In this document: piece after piece, positions 28,280 to 37,999 of the stretch
Numbering within the stretch: position 1 is the first letter of the stretch
Layout of the letters: every line of letters begins with the position of its first letter
NCBI RefSeq assembly: GCF_013280595.1
Contig: NZ_JAAATY010000019.1
Location: 118,083 to 182,082, forward strand
Direction: 5' to 3'
DNA: 64,000 nt
DNA from: Kibdelosporangium persicum
GTDB lineage: Bacteria > Actinomycetota > Actinomycetes > Mycobacteriales > Pseudonocardiaceae
Made by a program: the position numbers and the translations under genes
Notes under the pieces: generated by a model
What the model saw: the letters and a program-made list of their open reading frames with translations, nothing else
Databases searched by the model: none
Told to the model about the DNA's origin: nothing

Positions 28280-29683
28280 GTGACTGCGCACGACTACGAC
28301 TTGATCGTCATCGGATCGGGGCCGGGTGGCCAGAAGGCCGCGATCGCCGCCGCCAAGCTGGGCAAACGCGTCGCCGTCGTGGACAAGCACGACATGATCG
28401 GCGGCGTCTGCGTCAACACCGGGACCATCCCGTCGAAGACACTGCGGGAGGCGGTGCTCTACCTGACCGGGATGAACCAGCGGGAGCTGTACGGCGCGAG
28501 TTACCGCGTCAAGCACGACATCACCATCGTCGACCTACTGGCCCGCACCCAGCACGTGATCGGCCGTGAGGTCGAGGTCGTGCGTGCGCAGTTACTGCGC
28601 AACCACGTCGAACTCGTCGACGGCCACGCCAGGTTCGTCGACCCGCACACCGTCGCGGTCGAGGGCCGGGCCCGGACGACGATCAGCGCGGACAAGATCG
28701 TGATCGCCACCGGCACCCGCCCGGCCAGGCCGAACGCGGTCGACTTCGACGAGGCCAGGGTGCTGGACTCGGACGAGATCCTGCAGCTGGAGACCATCCC
28801 GGCCTCGATGGTCGTGGTCGGCGCCGGCGTGATCGGCATCGAGTACGCGTCCATGTTCGCCGCGCTCGGCTGCCGGGTCACCGTGGTCGAGCAGCGGGAA
28901 CGGATGCTGGAGTTCTGCGACCCGGAGATCGTCGAGTCGCTCAAGTTCCACCTGCGGGACCTGGCGGTGACTTTCCGGTTCGGCGAGAAGGTCGTGGACG
29001 TCGCGGTCAACGAGGACGCCACCGTCACCACCCTGGCCAGCGGCAAGCGCATCCCGGCCGAGGCCGTGATGTACTCGGCGGGCCGTCAGGGCATGACCGA
29101 GGCACTGGACCTGGAGAAGGCCGGGCTGCAGGCCGACAGGCGCGGCAGGCTGGAGGTCGGCCCGCACTTCCAGACCTCGGTCGAGCACATCTACGCCGTC
29201 GGTGACGTGATCGGCTTCCCCGCGCTGGCGGCGACGTCGATGGACCAGGGCAGGCTGGCGGCCTACCACGCGTTCGGCGAACCGGCCCACGAACTGGGTG
29301 CGCTGCAACCCATCGGCATCTACACGATCCCGGAGATCTCGTACGTCGGCGCGACCGAGGCGGAGCTGACCACGTCCTCGGTGCCGTACGAGACCGGAAC
29401 GGCCCGGTACCGCGAACTCGCCCGCGGCCAGATCGCCGGTGACTCGTACGGCATGCTGAAGCTGCTGGTGTCCACAACGGACCGCAAGATCCTCGGTGTG
29501 CACGTCTTCGGCACGGGCGCGACGGACCTGGTGCACATCGGCCAGGCCGTGATGGGCTGCGGCGGCACGGTCGACTACCTGGTCAACGCGATCTTCAACT
29601 ACCCGACGCTGTCGGAGGCGTACAAGGTCGCCGCGCTCGACGCCACCAACAAGATCAGGGCGCTGGACCGCTTCAGCACCTGA
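28280..29683 (+). CDS. sthA: Soluble pyridine nucleotide transhydrogenase (SthA-type flavoprotein)
   Basis: 467 residues, flavoprotein disulfide reductase fold. The FAD motif is [20 protein letters not shown] (about 6-25), the NAD(P) motif [20 protein letters not shown] (near 176), and [17 protein letters not shown] the second FAD motif. The region that holds the redox CxxxxC in lipoamide dehydrogenases reads [15 protein letters not shown], so the second Cys is Thr. That single-Cys pattern with GTIPSK is characteristic of SthA/UdhA, which exchanges hydride between NADPH and NAD. The C-terminal dimer domain is present ([20 protein letters not shown]). The start is GTG. The gene appears monocistronic, after a family A hairpin. 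Confidence 0.9.
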   Translation: MTAHDYDLIVIGSGPGGQKAAIAAAKLGKRVAVVDKHDMIGGVCVNTGTIPSKTLREAVLYLTGMNQRELYGASYRVKHDITIVDLLARTQHVIGREVEVVRAQLLRNHVELVDGHARFVDPHTVAVEGRARTTISADKIVIATGTRPARPNAVDFDEARVLDSDEILQLETIPASMVVVGAGVIGIEYASMFAALGCRVTVVEQRERMLEFCDPEIVESLKFHLRDLAVTFRFGEKVVDVAVNEDATVTTLASGKRIPAEAVMYSAGRQGMTEALDLEKAGLQADRRGRLEVGPHFQTSVEHIYAVGDVIGFPALAATSMDQGRLAAYHAFGEPAHELGALQPIGIYTIPEISYVGATEAELTTSSVPYETGTARYRELARGQIAGDSYGMLKLLVSTTDRKILGVHVFGTGATDLVHIGQAVMGCGGTVDYLVNAIFNYPTLSEAYKVAALDATNKIRALDRFST

Positions 29684-29762
29684 TCTGCACTTTTGGGCGC
29701 CGATATCGGTGCTGCGCATGATCAGTCCCCCCTCGGCCGCCGAAAACGGGCACACTTGAGGG

Positions 29763-31148
29763 GTGACTCGGTCATTCGGCGTAGCCGGTGCGGCGCTGGC
29801 CCTTGCCCTGACGTTGTCCGCGTGCACGACGACCGTGCAGGGTGTCGCGCTCGGCACCGGTCGTGTGATCAAGGAGGACGTCGACTCGACGTTCATCAAG
29901 AACTCCGACGGCGGCGAGATCGACAAACTGGCCGGGACCGTGGTCAAGGACGTCGAGAAGTTCTGGGAGGAGACCTTCCCTGCCACGTTCGACAACAAGC
30001 CGTGGCAGCCGTTACGCGGCGGGTACTACTCGGTCGACACGAGCGACAAGGCCGCGCCCGCGCCGCCGTGCACCGACCAGGCGTCGGACGTCGAGGGCAA
30101 CGCGTTCTACTGCCCGTCGGCGGACATCATCGCGTGGGACCGTGCGTCGCTCTTACCCGTGCTGAAGGAAAGGTTCGGCGAGGCGTCGGTGATGTTGGTG
30201 CTGGCGCACGAAATGGGGCACGCCGTGCAGCGCCGCGCGGGCATCACGCAGGCGGCTCAGCGCAGCGACCCGCAGCGTTACCCGACGATCCTGTTGGAGT
30301 CACAGGCCGACTGCTACGCGGGTGCGTTCGTGCGCTGGGTGTCCGACGGCAAGGCCGATCGCCTGCAACTGGACCGGACGGCGCTGGACCCCGCGCTCGA
30401 GGCGATGGTCCTGTTCCGTGACCCGGTCGGCACCGAACAGACCGCACAGGGCGCGCACGGCGACGCGTTCGACCGTGTTTCGGCGTTCCAGGACGGGTTC
30501 GAGAAGTCCGCGAAGCTGTGCTCGGAGATCTCGGTGGACAACCGGACCTTCACCCAGCGCGGGTTCCTCAGCGAGCAGGACCAGGCCACGGGCGGCAACC
30601 TGCCGTTCGAGGACACCCTCAAACAGCTCGAACCGGACGTGAACGCGTACATGCAGGCGGAGTTGTCGAAACTTGGCAAACAGTGGCCGAATCCGAAGCT
30701 GGACCGGGTGACGAGCACGCCCCGCTGCGGCCAGGGCGACCAGGGCCCGGTGGCGTACTGCCCGGACGACCGGACGATCGACGTGCAAACCAGAGGCAGG
30801 CTGGCCGAACTGCACACCAAGATCGGCGACTGGTCCACCGGCACGATCATCAGCAGCCGCTACGCCATCGCGGCGCTGGCGGCCCTGGGCAAACCGCTGA
30901 CCGGCGCGGACGCACAACGCTCCGCACTCTGCGTCTCGGGCTCGTACAGCAAGTTCCTGCTGAACCGCCAGGGCAACAACGTGTTCGCGCTGTCCCCCGG
31001 CGACATGGACGAGGCGGTCCAGGTGCTGCTCGGCTTCGACTTCCCGGCCCGGGACCTCGACGGCGAGGCGCCCGCGACCGGCTTCGAACGTGTCGCCGCC
31101 TTCCGCACCGGGGCCGTGGACGGCATCAACGCCTGCAACCTCGACTGA
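29763..31148 (+). CDS. Lipoprotein with neutral zinc metallopeptidase motif (paralogue 1)
   Basis: 461 residues. The signal peptide ends in a lipobox, LALTLSACTTT (Cys near 21), so the protein should be anchored outside the membrane. VLAHEMGHAVQ (HExxH near 149) with the downstream ESQADCYAGAFVRWV motif is the pattern of the YpfJ-type neutral zinc metallopeptidase family. The middle and C-terminal parts (VAYCPDDRTIDVQTRG, NVFALSPGDMDEAVQVLLGF) repeat the architecture of the next gene. The start is GTG 29763. The two genes are in tandem, 55 nt apart, and presumably arose by duplication. Substrate unknown. Confidence 0.82.
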   Translation: MTRSFGVAGAALALALTLSACTTTVQGVALGTGRVIKEDVDSTFIKNSDGGEIDKLAGTVVKDVEKFWEETFPATFDNKPWQPLRGGYYSVDTSDKAAPAPPCTDQASDVEGNAFYCPSADIIAWDRASLLPVLKERFGEASVMLVLAHEMGHAVQRRAGITQAAQRSDPQRYPTILLESQADCYAGAFVRWVSDGKADRLQLDRTALDPALEAMVLFRDPVGTEQTAQGAHGDAFDRVSAFQDGFEKSAKLCSEISVDNRTFTQRGFLSEQDQATGGNLPFEDTLKQLEPDVNAYMQAELSKLGKQWPNPKLDRVTSTPRCGQGDQGPVAYCPDDRTIDVQTRGRLAELHTKIGDWSTGTIISSRYAIAALAALGKPLTGADAQRSALCVSGSYSKFLLNRQGNNVFALSPGDMDEAVQVLLGFDFPARDLDGEAPATGFERVAAFRTGAVDGINACNLD

Positions 31149-31203
31149 TGTCGATCTGACCGATCGCCGTATGTCCGTTTCGGGTGGCCAGTATCGTGCC
31201 CCC

Positions 31204-32652
31204 GTGCGGTCTTATCTCCCGTTAGCGCTCGCTCTTGTCGTTCTCGTCCTGGTCAGCTGTGCGCAGGCGATACCCGGGACGCCCAGAGCAGAGGGCGAGA
31301 TCGACGCGGGCACGGTCGCGGGTCTGCCGGTCACCAACGACGACACGGTGCCCAGCGGGCCGCGTGACGGTGCGCCGAAGACGGACCTGACGGCCGAGAA
31401 CGCCGACAACGGCGAGATGGACCAGCTCGCCCTGGGCGCTCTCGCCGACCTGTACGAGTACTGGAACGAGCGGATGCCCGCGGACTTCGAAGGGCAGAAG
31501 TTCACGCCGCTCGCCCGGCTGGTGTCGTACGACTCCAAGGGCAAGGCCCTCCGGCTGTGCCAGACGTCCACGTCCGGTCTGGTCAACGCCTTCTACTGCA
31601 GCCTCGACGACAGCATCGCCTGGGACCGTGGCGTACTGCTGCCGGAGCTGAGCAAGCAGTTCGGGAAGATGTCGGTGGTCACCGTGCTCGCGCACGAGGC
31701 CGGGCACGCCGTGCAGTTCAAACTCGGCGGCAAGAGCGGGATCACGCAGGCCACCAAGACGATCGTGAAGGAGCAGCAGGCCGACTGCTACGCGGGCGGC
31801 TTCTTCCGCTGGATCGCCGACGGCAAGTCCAAGCGCTTCCAGATCTCCACCGGCGAGGGCCTCAACAAGGTGCTCGCGACCATGTTCTTCATCCGCGACC
31901 CGGCCGGCACCGACGCCAACAAGCAGGGCGCGCACGGCCTGGCGTGGGACCGGGTGTTCGCGTTCCAGATGGGGTTCAGCCAGGGCCCGAAGCGCTGCGC
32001 GGCGATGGACCAGAAGGAGATCGACGACCGCATCAGCGAGCAGAAGTTCGACGAGCGGGACTACCGGCGCGGCAACCTGCCGGTGAACGACGAGTACATC
32101 CGCAAGATCAAGATCAGCCTGGACGAGGCGTTCACGACCAGCGGTTTCACCCCGCCGCAGCTGCGCGACAACGGCTCGCGCTGCCCGGGCGGGAAGGCCA
32201 CCGAGCCGGTCGCCTACTGCCCGGACGACAACACCGTCGTGATGGACGTCGGCAAGCTCGCGCAACTGGGCACGCCCCCGAAACGCAACCAGGAACCGGG
32301 CGCCGACGGTGTCGGCATCGGTGACTTCGCGGCGTTCGCGGAGATCGCGTCCCGCTACACGATGTCGATCCAGAAGAACGTCGGCCTCAGCCTCGACGAC
32401 GAGAAGGCCGCCCTGCGCACGGCCTGCCTGACCGGCGCGTGGGCGCACGTCGCCGAGAAGCCGGGGTCCGGGGAGAACACGCTCCGGCTCTCACCCGGTG
32501 ACCTCGACGAGGCGGTCGCGGAGATGCTGATGGGCAAGAGCCTGATCGCCGCCGACATCAACGGCAACCCGGTGAAGGCCGGTTTCGCGCGCGTGGAGGC
32601 GTTCCGCATCGGTTACGTCAACGCCAAGGAGTGCACCGCCCGCTTCTCCTGA
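31204..32652 (+). CDS. Lipoprotein with neutral zinc metallopeptidase motif (paralogue 2)
   Basis: 482 residues. Signal peptide VRSYLPLALALVVLVLVSCA with lipobox Cys near 19. VTVLAHEAGHAVQFKLGG (HExxH near 164) and KEQQADCYAGGFFRWIADGK give the zinc site pattern, shared residue for residue in large part with the preceding gene (also the AFYC, DPxGTxxxxQGAHG and AYCPDD blocks). The GTG at 31204 was chosen because the signal peptide begins there; the upstream in-frame extension overlaps the previous gene. Role unknown; probably processing or surveillance of envelope proteins, which is inference. Confidence 0.82.
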   Translation: MRSYLPLALALVVLVLVSCAQAIPGTPRAEGEIDAGTVAGLPVTNDDTVPSGPRDGAPKTDLTAENADNGEMDQLALGALADLYEYWNERMPADFEGQKFTPLARLVSYDSKGKALRLCQTSTSGLVNAFYCSLDDSIAWDRGVLLPELSKQFGKMSVVTVLAHEAGHAVQFKLGGKSGITQATKTIVKEQQADCYAGGFFRWIADGKSKRFQISTGEGLNKVLATMFFIRDPAGTDANKQGAHGLAWDRVFAFQMGFSQGPKRCAAMDQKEIDDRISEQKFDERDYRRGNLPVNDEYIRKIKISLDEAFTTSGFTPPQLRDNGSRCPGGKATEPVAYCPDDNTVVMDVGKLAQLGTPPKRNQEPGADGVGIGDFAAFAEIASRYTMSIQKNVGLSLDDEKAALRTACLTGAWAHVAEKPGSGENTLRLSPGDLDEAVAEMLMGKSLIAADINGNPVKAGFARVEAFRIGYVNAKECTARFS

Positions 32653-32689
32653 GTCGAGCGGACGGGCGGACGGGCCGAGAACGCAGCGG

Positions 32690-33214
32690 CTACTCGCCGG
32701 TAGCGCCGTCGATCAGTTCCCGGAGGAAGTCCGCGTGCCCGTTGTGGCGCGCGTACTCCTCGATCATGTGCGTCACCACCCAGCGGGTCGACACCGGGCC
32801 GTGCCGGGGGTGCTCGAAGACGTGGTCGAACGGGAACTCGGCCAGTGCCGCCCGTGCCTCGTCGATCGCCGAGATCAACAGCGCGTAGTCCTTCTCCGCG
32901 CCTTCCGCCGCGGCCCCGGTGAACTCGATGTCCGGATCGTCGGGATCCGTGTCGAAATAGCGCATCTCCACCGGACGGCCGGCGACGCGGCGCACGAACC
33001 AGGAACGCTCCACGTCCGTCATGTGCCGCACGAGTCCCAGCAGAGACAGCGGTGAGGGCGGCACCGACCGCCTGGCGAGTTGCTCGCCGGTCAGGCCGGA
33101 GCACTTCCACAGGAAGGTCGCCCGCTGGTACTCCAGGAATCCCGTCAGGACTTCGCGTTCATCGCCGACGAACGGGCCGTCGAGCCGGTCTGTCTGGGGA
33201 GCTGTCCACACCAT
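32690..33214 (-). CDS. DinB-superfamily protein (DUF664)
   Basis: 174 residues, a four-helix DinB fold. The expected metal ligands are present: [14 protein letters not shown] (first His, near 65), then [20 protein letters not shown] (two further His near 150-158). Related actinobacterial proteins include mycothiol-dependent S-transferases; whether this one uses mycothiol cannot be seen. [20 protein letters not shown] is the family N-terminal signature. It lies 17 nt downstream of the MarR-type regulator gene on the same strand, so the pair is probably one operon, with the DinB protein as a detoxification effector. Confidence 0.85.
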   Translation of the reverse strand: MVWTAPQTDRLDGPFVGDEREVLTGFLEYQRATFLWKCSGLTGEQLARRSVPPSPLSLLGLVRHMTDVERSWFVRRVAGRPVEMRYFDTDPDDPDIEFTGAAAEGAEKDYALLISAIDEARAALAEFPFDHVFEHPRHGPVSTRWVVTHMIEEYARHNGHADFLRELIDGATGE

Positions 33215-33231
33215 GGTGGGCAGTCAAACAC

Positions 33232-33735
33232 TCAGTCGGTGAAATCGCCGACCGATTTCCGCACGCGCGCCAGCAACTCCGACAGCTGCCTGGTCTGGCG
33301 CGGGGTCAGACCACGCAGCCCGAAGTCGATCTCCGTCACGGCCCTGGTCGCGGCCTCCCGGCGGTCCCGGCCCGCTTCGGTGATCTCGGTCAGCGTCGTC
33401 CTGCGGTCGGTCGGGTGGGGCGTCCGCTTCACCAGCCCGTCGGCTTCGAGGCGATCGACGATGTTGGTCACGCTGGTCGGGTGCAGTTGCAGCCGCTCGC
33501 CCATCACGCGCATGGGCAGGCTGCCCCGCTGGGAGAACGACAGCAGCACCAGCGCCTCGTACCGGGCGAACGTCAGGCCGTGCGGTCGCAGTGCGGTGTC
33601 CACTGCCGACTGGATGATCTGCTGGACCCGCATCACGCTGGTGACGGCCGCCATCGCCTCGGACGGGCCGATGCGCTCCTCCCAGATCTCGGCCGCACGG
33701 GCGATCGGGTCGAACGGCAGCGGACGTGACGTCAT
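33232..33735 (-). CDS. MarR-family transcriptional regulator
   Basis: 167 residues. The winged helix-turn-helix spans about 60-125: [38 protein letters not shown] (recognition helix) and [19 protein letters not shown] (the wing, with the MarR-typical D-x-R). Helices at both ends form the dimer interface. The ATG at 33735 was chosen; it lies in a TGACGTCA palindrome and is divergent from the thiamine-binding protein gene 58 nt away, so the regulator may control both directions. The effector is unknown. Confidence 0.9.
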   Translation of the reverse strand: MTSRPLPFDPIARAAEIWEERIGPSEAMAAVTSVMRVQQIIQSAVDTALRPHGLTFARYEALVLLSFSQRGSLPMRVMGERLQLHPTSVTNIVDRLEADGLVKRTPHPTDRRTTLTEITEAGRDRREAATRAVTEIDFGLRGLTPRQTRQLSELLARVRKSVGDFTD

Positions 33736-33793
33736 GGCGCAGAAAGCTACCAGGCGGTATCCATACGGACAGCAACGCGGAAAGGAGAACCAC

Positions 33794-34090
33794 ATGCTGG
33801 TGGCGTTCAGCGTCTCCCCGCTCGGCGGCGAGTCGGACAGCGTGGCCAAGGCGGTCGCGCAGGCCGTCAAGGTGGTCCGTGAGTCCGGCCTGCCCAACCG
33901 CACGAGCGCGATGTTCACCGAGATCGAAGGCGAGTGGGACGAGGTGATGGCCGTCGTCAAACGCGCCGTCGAGGTGTTGCAGGCGGACGCGCCACGCGTC
34001 AGTCTCGTGCTGAAGGCGGACATCCGGCCCGGCCACACCGGGCAGATCACCGCGAAGGTCGAACGTCTGGAGCAGCACCTTGCGGACTAG
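33794..34090 (+). CDS. Thiamine-binding MTH1187/YkoF-type protein
   Basis: 98 residues, a ferredoxin-like fold of the MTH1187/DUF77 family. [20 protein letters not shown] is the N-terminal strand and helix, [20 protein letters not shown] the central ligand loop, [18 protein letters not shown] the last strand. Members bind thiamine or its pyrimidine parts and form tetramers. The ATG has an excellent ribosome binding site (AAAGGAG). The next gene begins inside its 3' end. Divergent from marR. Confidence 0.88.
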   Translation: MLVAFSVSPLGGESDSVAKAVAQAVKVVRESGLPNRTSAMFTEIEGEWDEVMAVVKRAVEVLQADAPRVSLVLKADIRPGHTGQITAKVERLEQHLAD

Positions 34091-34928
34091 CCGGTCGATG
34101 TGGCTGTTGTGCGAGACGTATCACGACGTCACGTACTTCACGCCGGAGTCCCGCGCGGCGACCGACGCGCTCGGCTGCAAGGGCGGCTGGATGGGGTACT
34201 TCGGCATGCGCGCGGCACCCCTCGGCGCTGTCGCGCCCGAGATGGTCATCTCGGCGTTCTACAACTTCCACCCGCGGATGGTCCGTCGCGCCATCCCGTA
34301 CGCCTGGCAGGTCGCCTCGCCCGAGCAGTACCTGGTGACCCGGTTGACGGGTGTCGACCGGGCGCTCCAGCGCATGATCGGCGACCGGGACCTGACCGAG
34401 GCCGCCGAACTCGCCCAGGAAGCGGCCAGGAACGCGCCGACAGCGGGGCGTCCGCTCGCCGCGGCCAACGCGATCATCGAGCCGCCGGCCGAACCACGCC
34501 TGAAGCTGTGGCAGGCGACCACTGTGCTGCGGGAATCCCGAGGTGACGGCCACATCGCGGTGCTTGTGGCCGCGTCGCTGGACCCGGCCGAAACGCTCGT
34601 GCTGTTCGCTGCGGACCACGACGTGGATCCAGCGTACATGCGTCAGGCCCGTGGCTGGTCAGAGGCGGAGTGGGCCGCCGCGGCAGCACGCCTGGAGGAC
34701 CGCGGCCTGCTCGACGGCAGCTCGATCACGCAGGCAGGCCGCGACTTGAGAACGGACATCGAGCGCCGGACGGACGAAGCCGCCGAGGCGCCGTGGCAGG
34801 CCCTTGGCGAAGCCCGGACGCGGCGGCTGGCCGAGCTGATGCGGCCGATCGCACTGGCACTGGGTGAACAGAACGAGGCGATGCGGCGCAACCCGATGGC
34901 CATCGACGTGGTCAGCGCGCTGTCCTGA
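34080..34928 (+). CDS. SCO6745/SalK-family protein
   Basis: 282 residues. The N-terminus [20 protein letters not shown] matches the actinobacterial SCO6745 family (YHxVTYFxPE), whose biochemical role is unknown. The C-terminal half resembles a winged helix or dimerisation domain ([20 protein letters not shown]). [20 protein letters not shown] also looks like an HTH wing segment. The TTG at 34080 (overlapping the previous gene by 11 nt, with GGAG upstream) gives the family's usual length; ATG 34098 is the alternative. Coupled to the thiamine-binding protein gene. Confidence 0.75.
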   Translation: MRTSRSMWLLCETYHDVTYFTPESRAATDALGCKGGWMGYFGMRAAPLGAVAPEMVISAFYNFHPRMVRRAIPYAWQVASPEQYLVTRLTGVDRALQRMIGDRDLTEAAELAQEAARNAPTAGRPLAAANAIIEPPAEPRLKLWQATTVLRESRGDGHIAVLVAASLDPAETLVLFAADHDVDPAYMRQARGWSEAEWAAAAARLEDRGLLDGSSITQAGRDLRTDIERRTDEAAEAPWQALGEARTRRLAELMRPIALALGEQNEAMRRNPMAIDVVSALS

Positions 34929-35038
34929 CCCCGTGTCCACCATTCCGGCACCCCGTGTCCACCATTCCGGCACCCCGTGTCCACCGTTCCGGCACCCCGT
35001 GTCGACCGTTCCGGCACCCCGTGTCGACCGTTCCGGCA
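34929..35038. repeat. Family B tandem repeat array 3a (5 x 22 nt)
   Basis: Five direct units, period 22 nt, consensus CCGTGTCCACCATTCCGGCA with drift to CCGTGTCGACCGTTCCGGCA in the last two. It begins right after the SCO6745-like stop (34928). It faces an inverted array at 35079, about 40 nt away. Confidence 0.88.
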
Positions 35039-35078
35039 CCATGAAATTCCCGCCAGTGTGGGCATCGGGCATCTCGAT

Positions 35079-35144
35079 GTGCCGGAAAGTGCATCTCACG
35101 GTGCCGCAGTGGTGGACACGGGGTGCCGCAGTGGTGGACACGGG
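35079..35144. repeat. Family B array 3b, inverted (3 x 22 nt)
   Basis: Three units beginning with GTGCCG: the first has the core GAAAGTGCATCTCAC, the next two are identical with core CAGTGGTGGACACGGG. Orientation is opposite to array 3a, so the transcripts of 3a and 3b could pair. It ends about 78 nt before the thioredoxin gene. Confidence 0.85.
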
Positions 35145-35222
35145 GGTTGTGGTTCTGGGCACACCGGGCGCTGAGGGGCGGCCCGCCCTGACCTGGGCAA
35201 CGGAACGTGCCAGGATAGATAT

Positions 35223-36197
35223 GTGACAAGGCCAAATCCACGTCAGACGGCCGCGATGTCCGCGGCTCTGTCCGGCGCCGTCGACCTGTCGGCGCTCAAG
35301 GCGCGGGCGGATGCCGCACGTCAGGCTCCCAGCAAGCCCGCGGCCGCCCCGGCCGGCGGCGCCCCGGTGGCCGGCGGCCCGTTCGTCTTCGACGTCACCG
35401 AAGCCACCTTCCAGGCGGACGTGGTCGAGCGTTCGCTACAGGTCCCGGTGGTCGTCGACCTGTGGGCCGAATGGTGTGGCCCGTGCAAGCAGCTCTCCCC
35501 GGTGCTCGAACGGCTGGCCAACGCGGGCGGCGGCGCCTGGGTGCTGGCGAAGGTCGACGTCGACGCCAACCCCCGGATCGCGCAGTTGTTCGGCGTGCAG
35601 TCGATCCCGACGATCGTGGCGATCGCGGGCGGCCAGCCGGTCGACGCGTTCTCCGGCGCCCAGCCGGAGCCGCAGATCCGGCAGTGGATCGGTGCGCTGC
35701 TGGACGCGTTGCGCGACCGGCTGCCCGGGATCGCGGCCGCCGAGGCCAACGCCCAGGGCGGCGTCGAAGAGGTGCCCGAGGAGCCGGCCGACCCGCGGAT
35801 CATCGCGGCCGAGGACGCCATCGAGCGCGGCGACTACGCCGCGGCCGAGCAGGCGTACCAGCAGATCCTGGCCACCGAGCCGGGCAACGAGGACGTCAAG
35901 GCGGCGCTCGCGCAGGTGAAGTTCACCGCGCGCGCGGAGTCGGCCGACCCGTCGACCGTGGCCAAGGCGGACGCGGACCCGTCGGACGTCGACGCCCAGC
36001 TCGCCGCGGCCGACGTGCAGGTGGCGCAGCAGCAGGTCGGCGAGGCGTTCGCGCGCCTGATCAACACCGTCCGCAACACCTCGGGCGAGGACAGGGACAA
36101 GGCGCGGTCGCACCTGGTCGAGCTGTTCGGGCTCTTCCCGGCGGACGACCCCCGCGTCGCGAAGGCCCGCCGCGACCTGGCCAGCGCGCTGTTCTAG
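35223..36197 (+). CDS. Thioredoxin domain-TPR protein (Rv1324-like co-chaperone)
   Basis: 324 residues. After an Ala/Pro-rich N-terminal stretch (about 1-52), a thioredoxin domain has [20 protein letters not shown] with an intact WCGPC active site (near 83) and [14 protein letters not shown] with the cis-Pro. The C-terminal half (about 190-324) contains tetratricopeptide-like helices ([20 protein letters not shown]). This layout is that of CnoX/YbbN-type redox co-chaperones. M. tuberculosis Rv1324 is its likely counterpart and also lies near glgB/glgE (Rv1326c-Rv1327c) and fadA4, which strengthens the synteny case. The start is GTG. A strong hairpin follows the stop. Confidence 0.88.
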   Translation: MTRPNPRQTAAMSAALSGAVDLSALKARADAARQAPSKPAAAPAGGAPVAGGPFVFDVTEATFQADVVERSLQVPVVVDLWAEWCGPCKQLSPVLERLANAGGGAWVLAKVDVDANPRIAQLFGVQSIPTIVAIAGGQPVDAFSGAQPEPQIRQWIGALLDALRDRLPGIAAAEANAQGGVEEVPEEPADPRIIAAEDAIERGDYAAAEQAYQQILATEPGNEDVKAALAQVKFTARAESADPSTVAKADADPSDVDAQLAAADVQVAQQQVGEAFARLINTVRNTSGEDRDKARSHLVELFGLFPADDPRVAKARRDLASALF

Positions 36198-36208
36198 CGA
36201 CCGGAGCC

Positions 36209-36235
36209 GCCGCCGCGGGCACTGCCCGCGGCGGC
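36209..36235. terminator. 12-bp GC-rich hairpin after the thioredoxin gene
   Basis: GCCGCCGCGGGC-act-GCCCGCGGCGGC, a perfect 12-bp stem with a 3-nt loop, starts 12 nt after the stop. Likely terminator without a T-tract. Confidence 0.65.
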
Positions 36236-36395
36236 AGTACTGGCCACAGGCAAACAGTCCTGTGTGGACAATTGCGACACGTCGCGAGCCACACAGGCAC
36301 CGAAACCACGCCGTTAGGCCGTAAAGTACGGCACCGCCGATCGCGGTAGCCCGCGCCTACGTGTCCAGATTGGTCATCCGTGAGAAGGTGGCCGC

Positions 36396-36785
36396 GTGGA
36401 ATTCGTGTATCGAGTGCTCGCCTCGGCCGCCGCCGTCTGGGTCGCGACCATCCTGCCGGGGATCAACCTGCTGAGCGGATCGGTGCCGGCCCGCATCGGC
36501 ACGCTGATCGGCGTCGCGGTGCTGTTCGGCCTCGTCAACCTGATTCTCAAACCGATAGCCAAGATCGCGGGCTGTGTCGTCTACATCCTCACGCTCGGCC
36601 TGATCGGCCTGGTGGTCAACGGCCTGTTGTTCTGGTTCACCGGCTGGATCGCCGGCGAACTGGACCTGCCGTTCGAGGTCACCGGCTTCTGGGCCGGTTT
36701 TTTCGGCGCGATCATCGTGGCGATCGTGAGCTTCGTGCTGACGCTCCCGCTGCACCTGAAGAAGCTGGCGAACCGCCGCCGTTAG
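36396..36785 (+). CDS. Phage holin-like membrane protein (four-helix, DUF360-type)
   Basis: 129 residues with four hydrophobic segments: about 5-25, 37-55 (LIGVAVLFGLVNLILKPIAK), 60-82 (VVYILTLGLIGLVVNGLLFW) and 98-122. The N-LILKP-I motif and overall pattern match the mycobacterial phage holin family (PF04020-like). Despite the name, these are ordinary chromosomal membrane proteins and no phage genes are nearby. The GTG start has GAAGGTGG upstream. It ends 80 nt before a family A hairpin shared with the convergent ABC permease gene. Confidence 0.85.
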   Translation: MEFVYRVLASAAAVWVATILPGINLLSGSVPARIGTLIGVAVLFGLVNLILKPIAKIAGCVVYILTLGLIGLVVNGLLFWFTGWIAGELDLPFEVTGFWAGFFGAIIVAIVSFVLTLPLHLKKLANRRR

Positions 36786-36864
36786 ACGGCCTGGTCAGGC
36801 AGGCGATCCCGCGTTCGACGCGGCGTTCTGTCGCGCGAAGGCGTGCGAAAGGGTTGCCTGCCCT

Positions 36865-36910
36865 CTCGTGAGTGTTTATCGGTGTTCTAACCCTGATAAA
36901 CACTCACGAG
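36865..36910. repeat. Family A hairpin copy 4 between convergent genes
   Basis: CTCGTGAGTGTTTATC pairs perfectly with GATAAACACTCACGAG (16 bp) around a 14-nt interior that can pair further (GG-tg-TT / AA-c-CC). It lies between the holin-like gene (+) and the ABC permease gene (-), so it would stop transcription from both sides. Confidence 0.88.
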
Positions 36911-36955
36911 GGGTTCACTGTGGGTCCTGCCTGATCCTTTCGGCCACGTGTCGAG

Positions 36956-37999
36956 CTAGCTGTCCCAGCGGAAGACGCGAGTCGCGACAAAGCCGACGAC
37001 CAGCGTGAACCCGATCAGGATCGCGCTGGGCACCACCAGTGCCTCGATACCCTTGCCGCGGACCAGGAAGTCCTGCATGCCGTCGTTCATGTGCCGCAGC
37101 GGGAAGATCTGCGAGACGGTCTGCAGCCAGCCGGGCGACCGGTCGATCGGGAAGAACGTGCCGGACAGGAACGCCATCGGCAGCACCACGATCTGCGCGG
37201 CGCCGTTCGCGGCCTCCTCGGTCTTGGCGAACGACCCGATCAGCAGGCCGATGGCGAAGAACGCGAGCATGCCGAACAGGAACACCGGGATGGACAGCCA
37301 CCACGTGCCCGCCAGCCTCAGCCCGAACAGCGGCAGGCACGCGATCCCGACGAACAGCACAGCCTGGGAGATCGCGATGCCCAGTGTCACGCCGATCCGG
37401 GACATCAGCACGGTCGCCGGGGACACCGGCGCGAGCCAGAGCCGCCGCAGCACCTGCTTGCGGCGCCACTGCACGAACGTCATCGCCGCCCCGAACACGC
37501 CTGCGGACGCCACCGCCCAGCTCAGGATGCCCGGGGTCAGGTACTGGATCGCGTTGAGCGAGTCGTCCTCGACCTGGCTGGGCTGAAAGGTGAACCGCGG
37601 CTGCTGGCCGGTCGCCGCGACGTTGGCCTTGTCGACCACACTGGACACCAGCCCGTTGACGATCCCGGACTGGTTCTGGTCACTGGCGGCGAACCGCAGC
37701 TGGACGTTCGTGCCGTTCTCGATCACCGCGCCGGGCAGGTCACCGGCCCTGACCGTGGCCACGGCCGCGTCGGCGGAGTCGAACCGCTGTGTCTCCACCA
37801 CCCCGGCCTGACTGAGCGCCCGCACGACCGGGCCGTCGCCGACCACCGCCAGCTTGATCTTGTCGGTGCCCGCGTCCCGGAACAGCAGCCCGAAGATGAC
37901 CAGGAACATCAAGGGGAACAACAGGATGAAGAACACCGCCGCCTTGTCCCGGAGGAATCCCTTGGCACCGGCGATGGAAAGGCTCTTGAACGCGTTCAC
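36956..37999 (-). CDS. ABC-2 type exporter permease
   Basis: 347 residues. One N-terminal membrane helix (AVFFILLFPLMFLVIFGLLF), an extracytoplasmic domain of about 130 residues, then five C-terminal helices (ILSWAVASAGVFGAAMTFVQ, ISQAVLFVGIACLPLFGLRL, IPVFLFGMLAFFAIGLLIGS and so on) with the ABC-2 signature LRRLWLAPVSPATVLMSRI. The GTG start overlaps the stop of the ATPase gene by 4 nt (GTGA), so the two form one exporter. The substrate is probably a drug, lipid or peptide and cannot be deduced. The frame runs further upstream, but only inside the ATPase gene. Confidence 0.88.
   Translation of the reverse strand: MNAFKSLSIAGAKGFLRDKAAVFFILLFPLMFLVIFGLLFRDAGTDKIKLAVVGDGPVVRALSQAGVVETQRFDSADAAVATVRAGDLPGAVIENGTNVQLRFAASDQNQSGIVNGLVSSVVDKANVAATGQQPRFTFQPSQVEDDSLNAIQYLTPGILSWAVASAGVFGAAMTFVQWRRKQVLRRLWLAPVSPATVLMSRIGVTLGIAISQAVLFVGIACLPLFGLRLAGTWWLSIPVFLFGMLAFFAIGLLIGSFAKTEEAANGAAQIVVLPMAFLSGTFFPIDRSPGWLQTVSQIFPLRHMNDGMQDFLVRGKGIEALVVPSAILIGFTLVVGFVATRVFRWDS

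Noticed and set aside
36396..36785. Prophage remnant because of the holin-like protein
   Set aside because: No lysin, capsid, integrase or attachment site is nearby; this family is a common chromosomal membrane protein.
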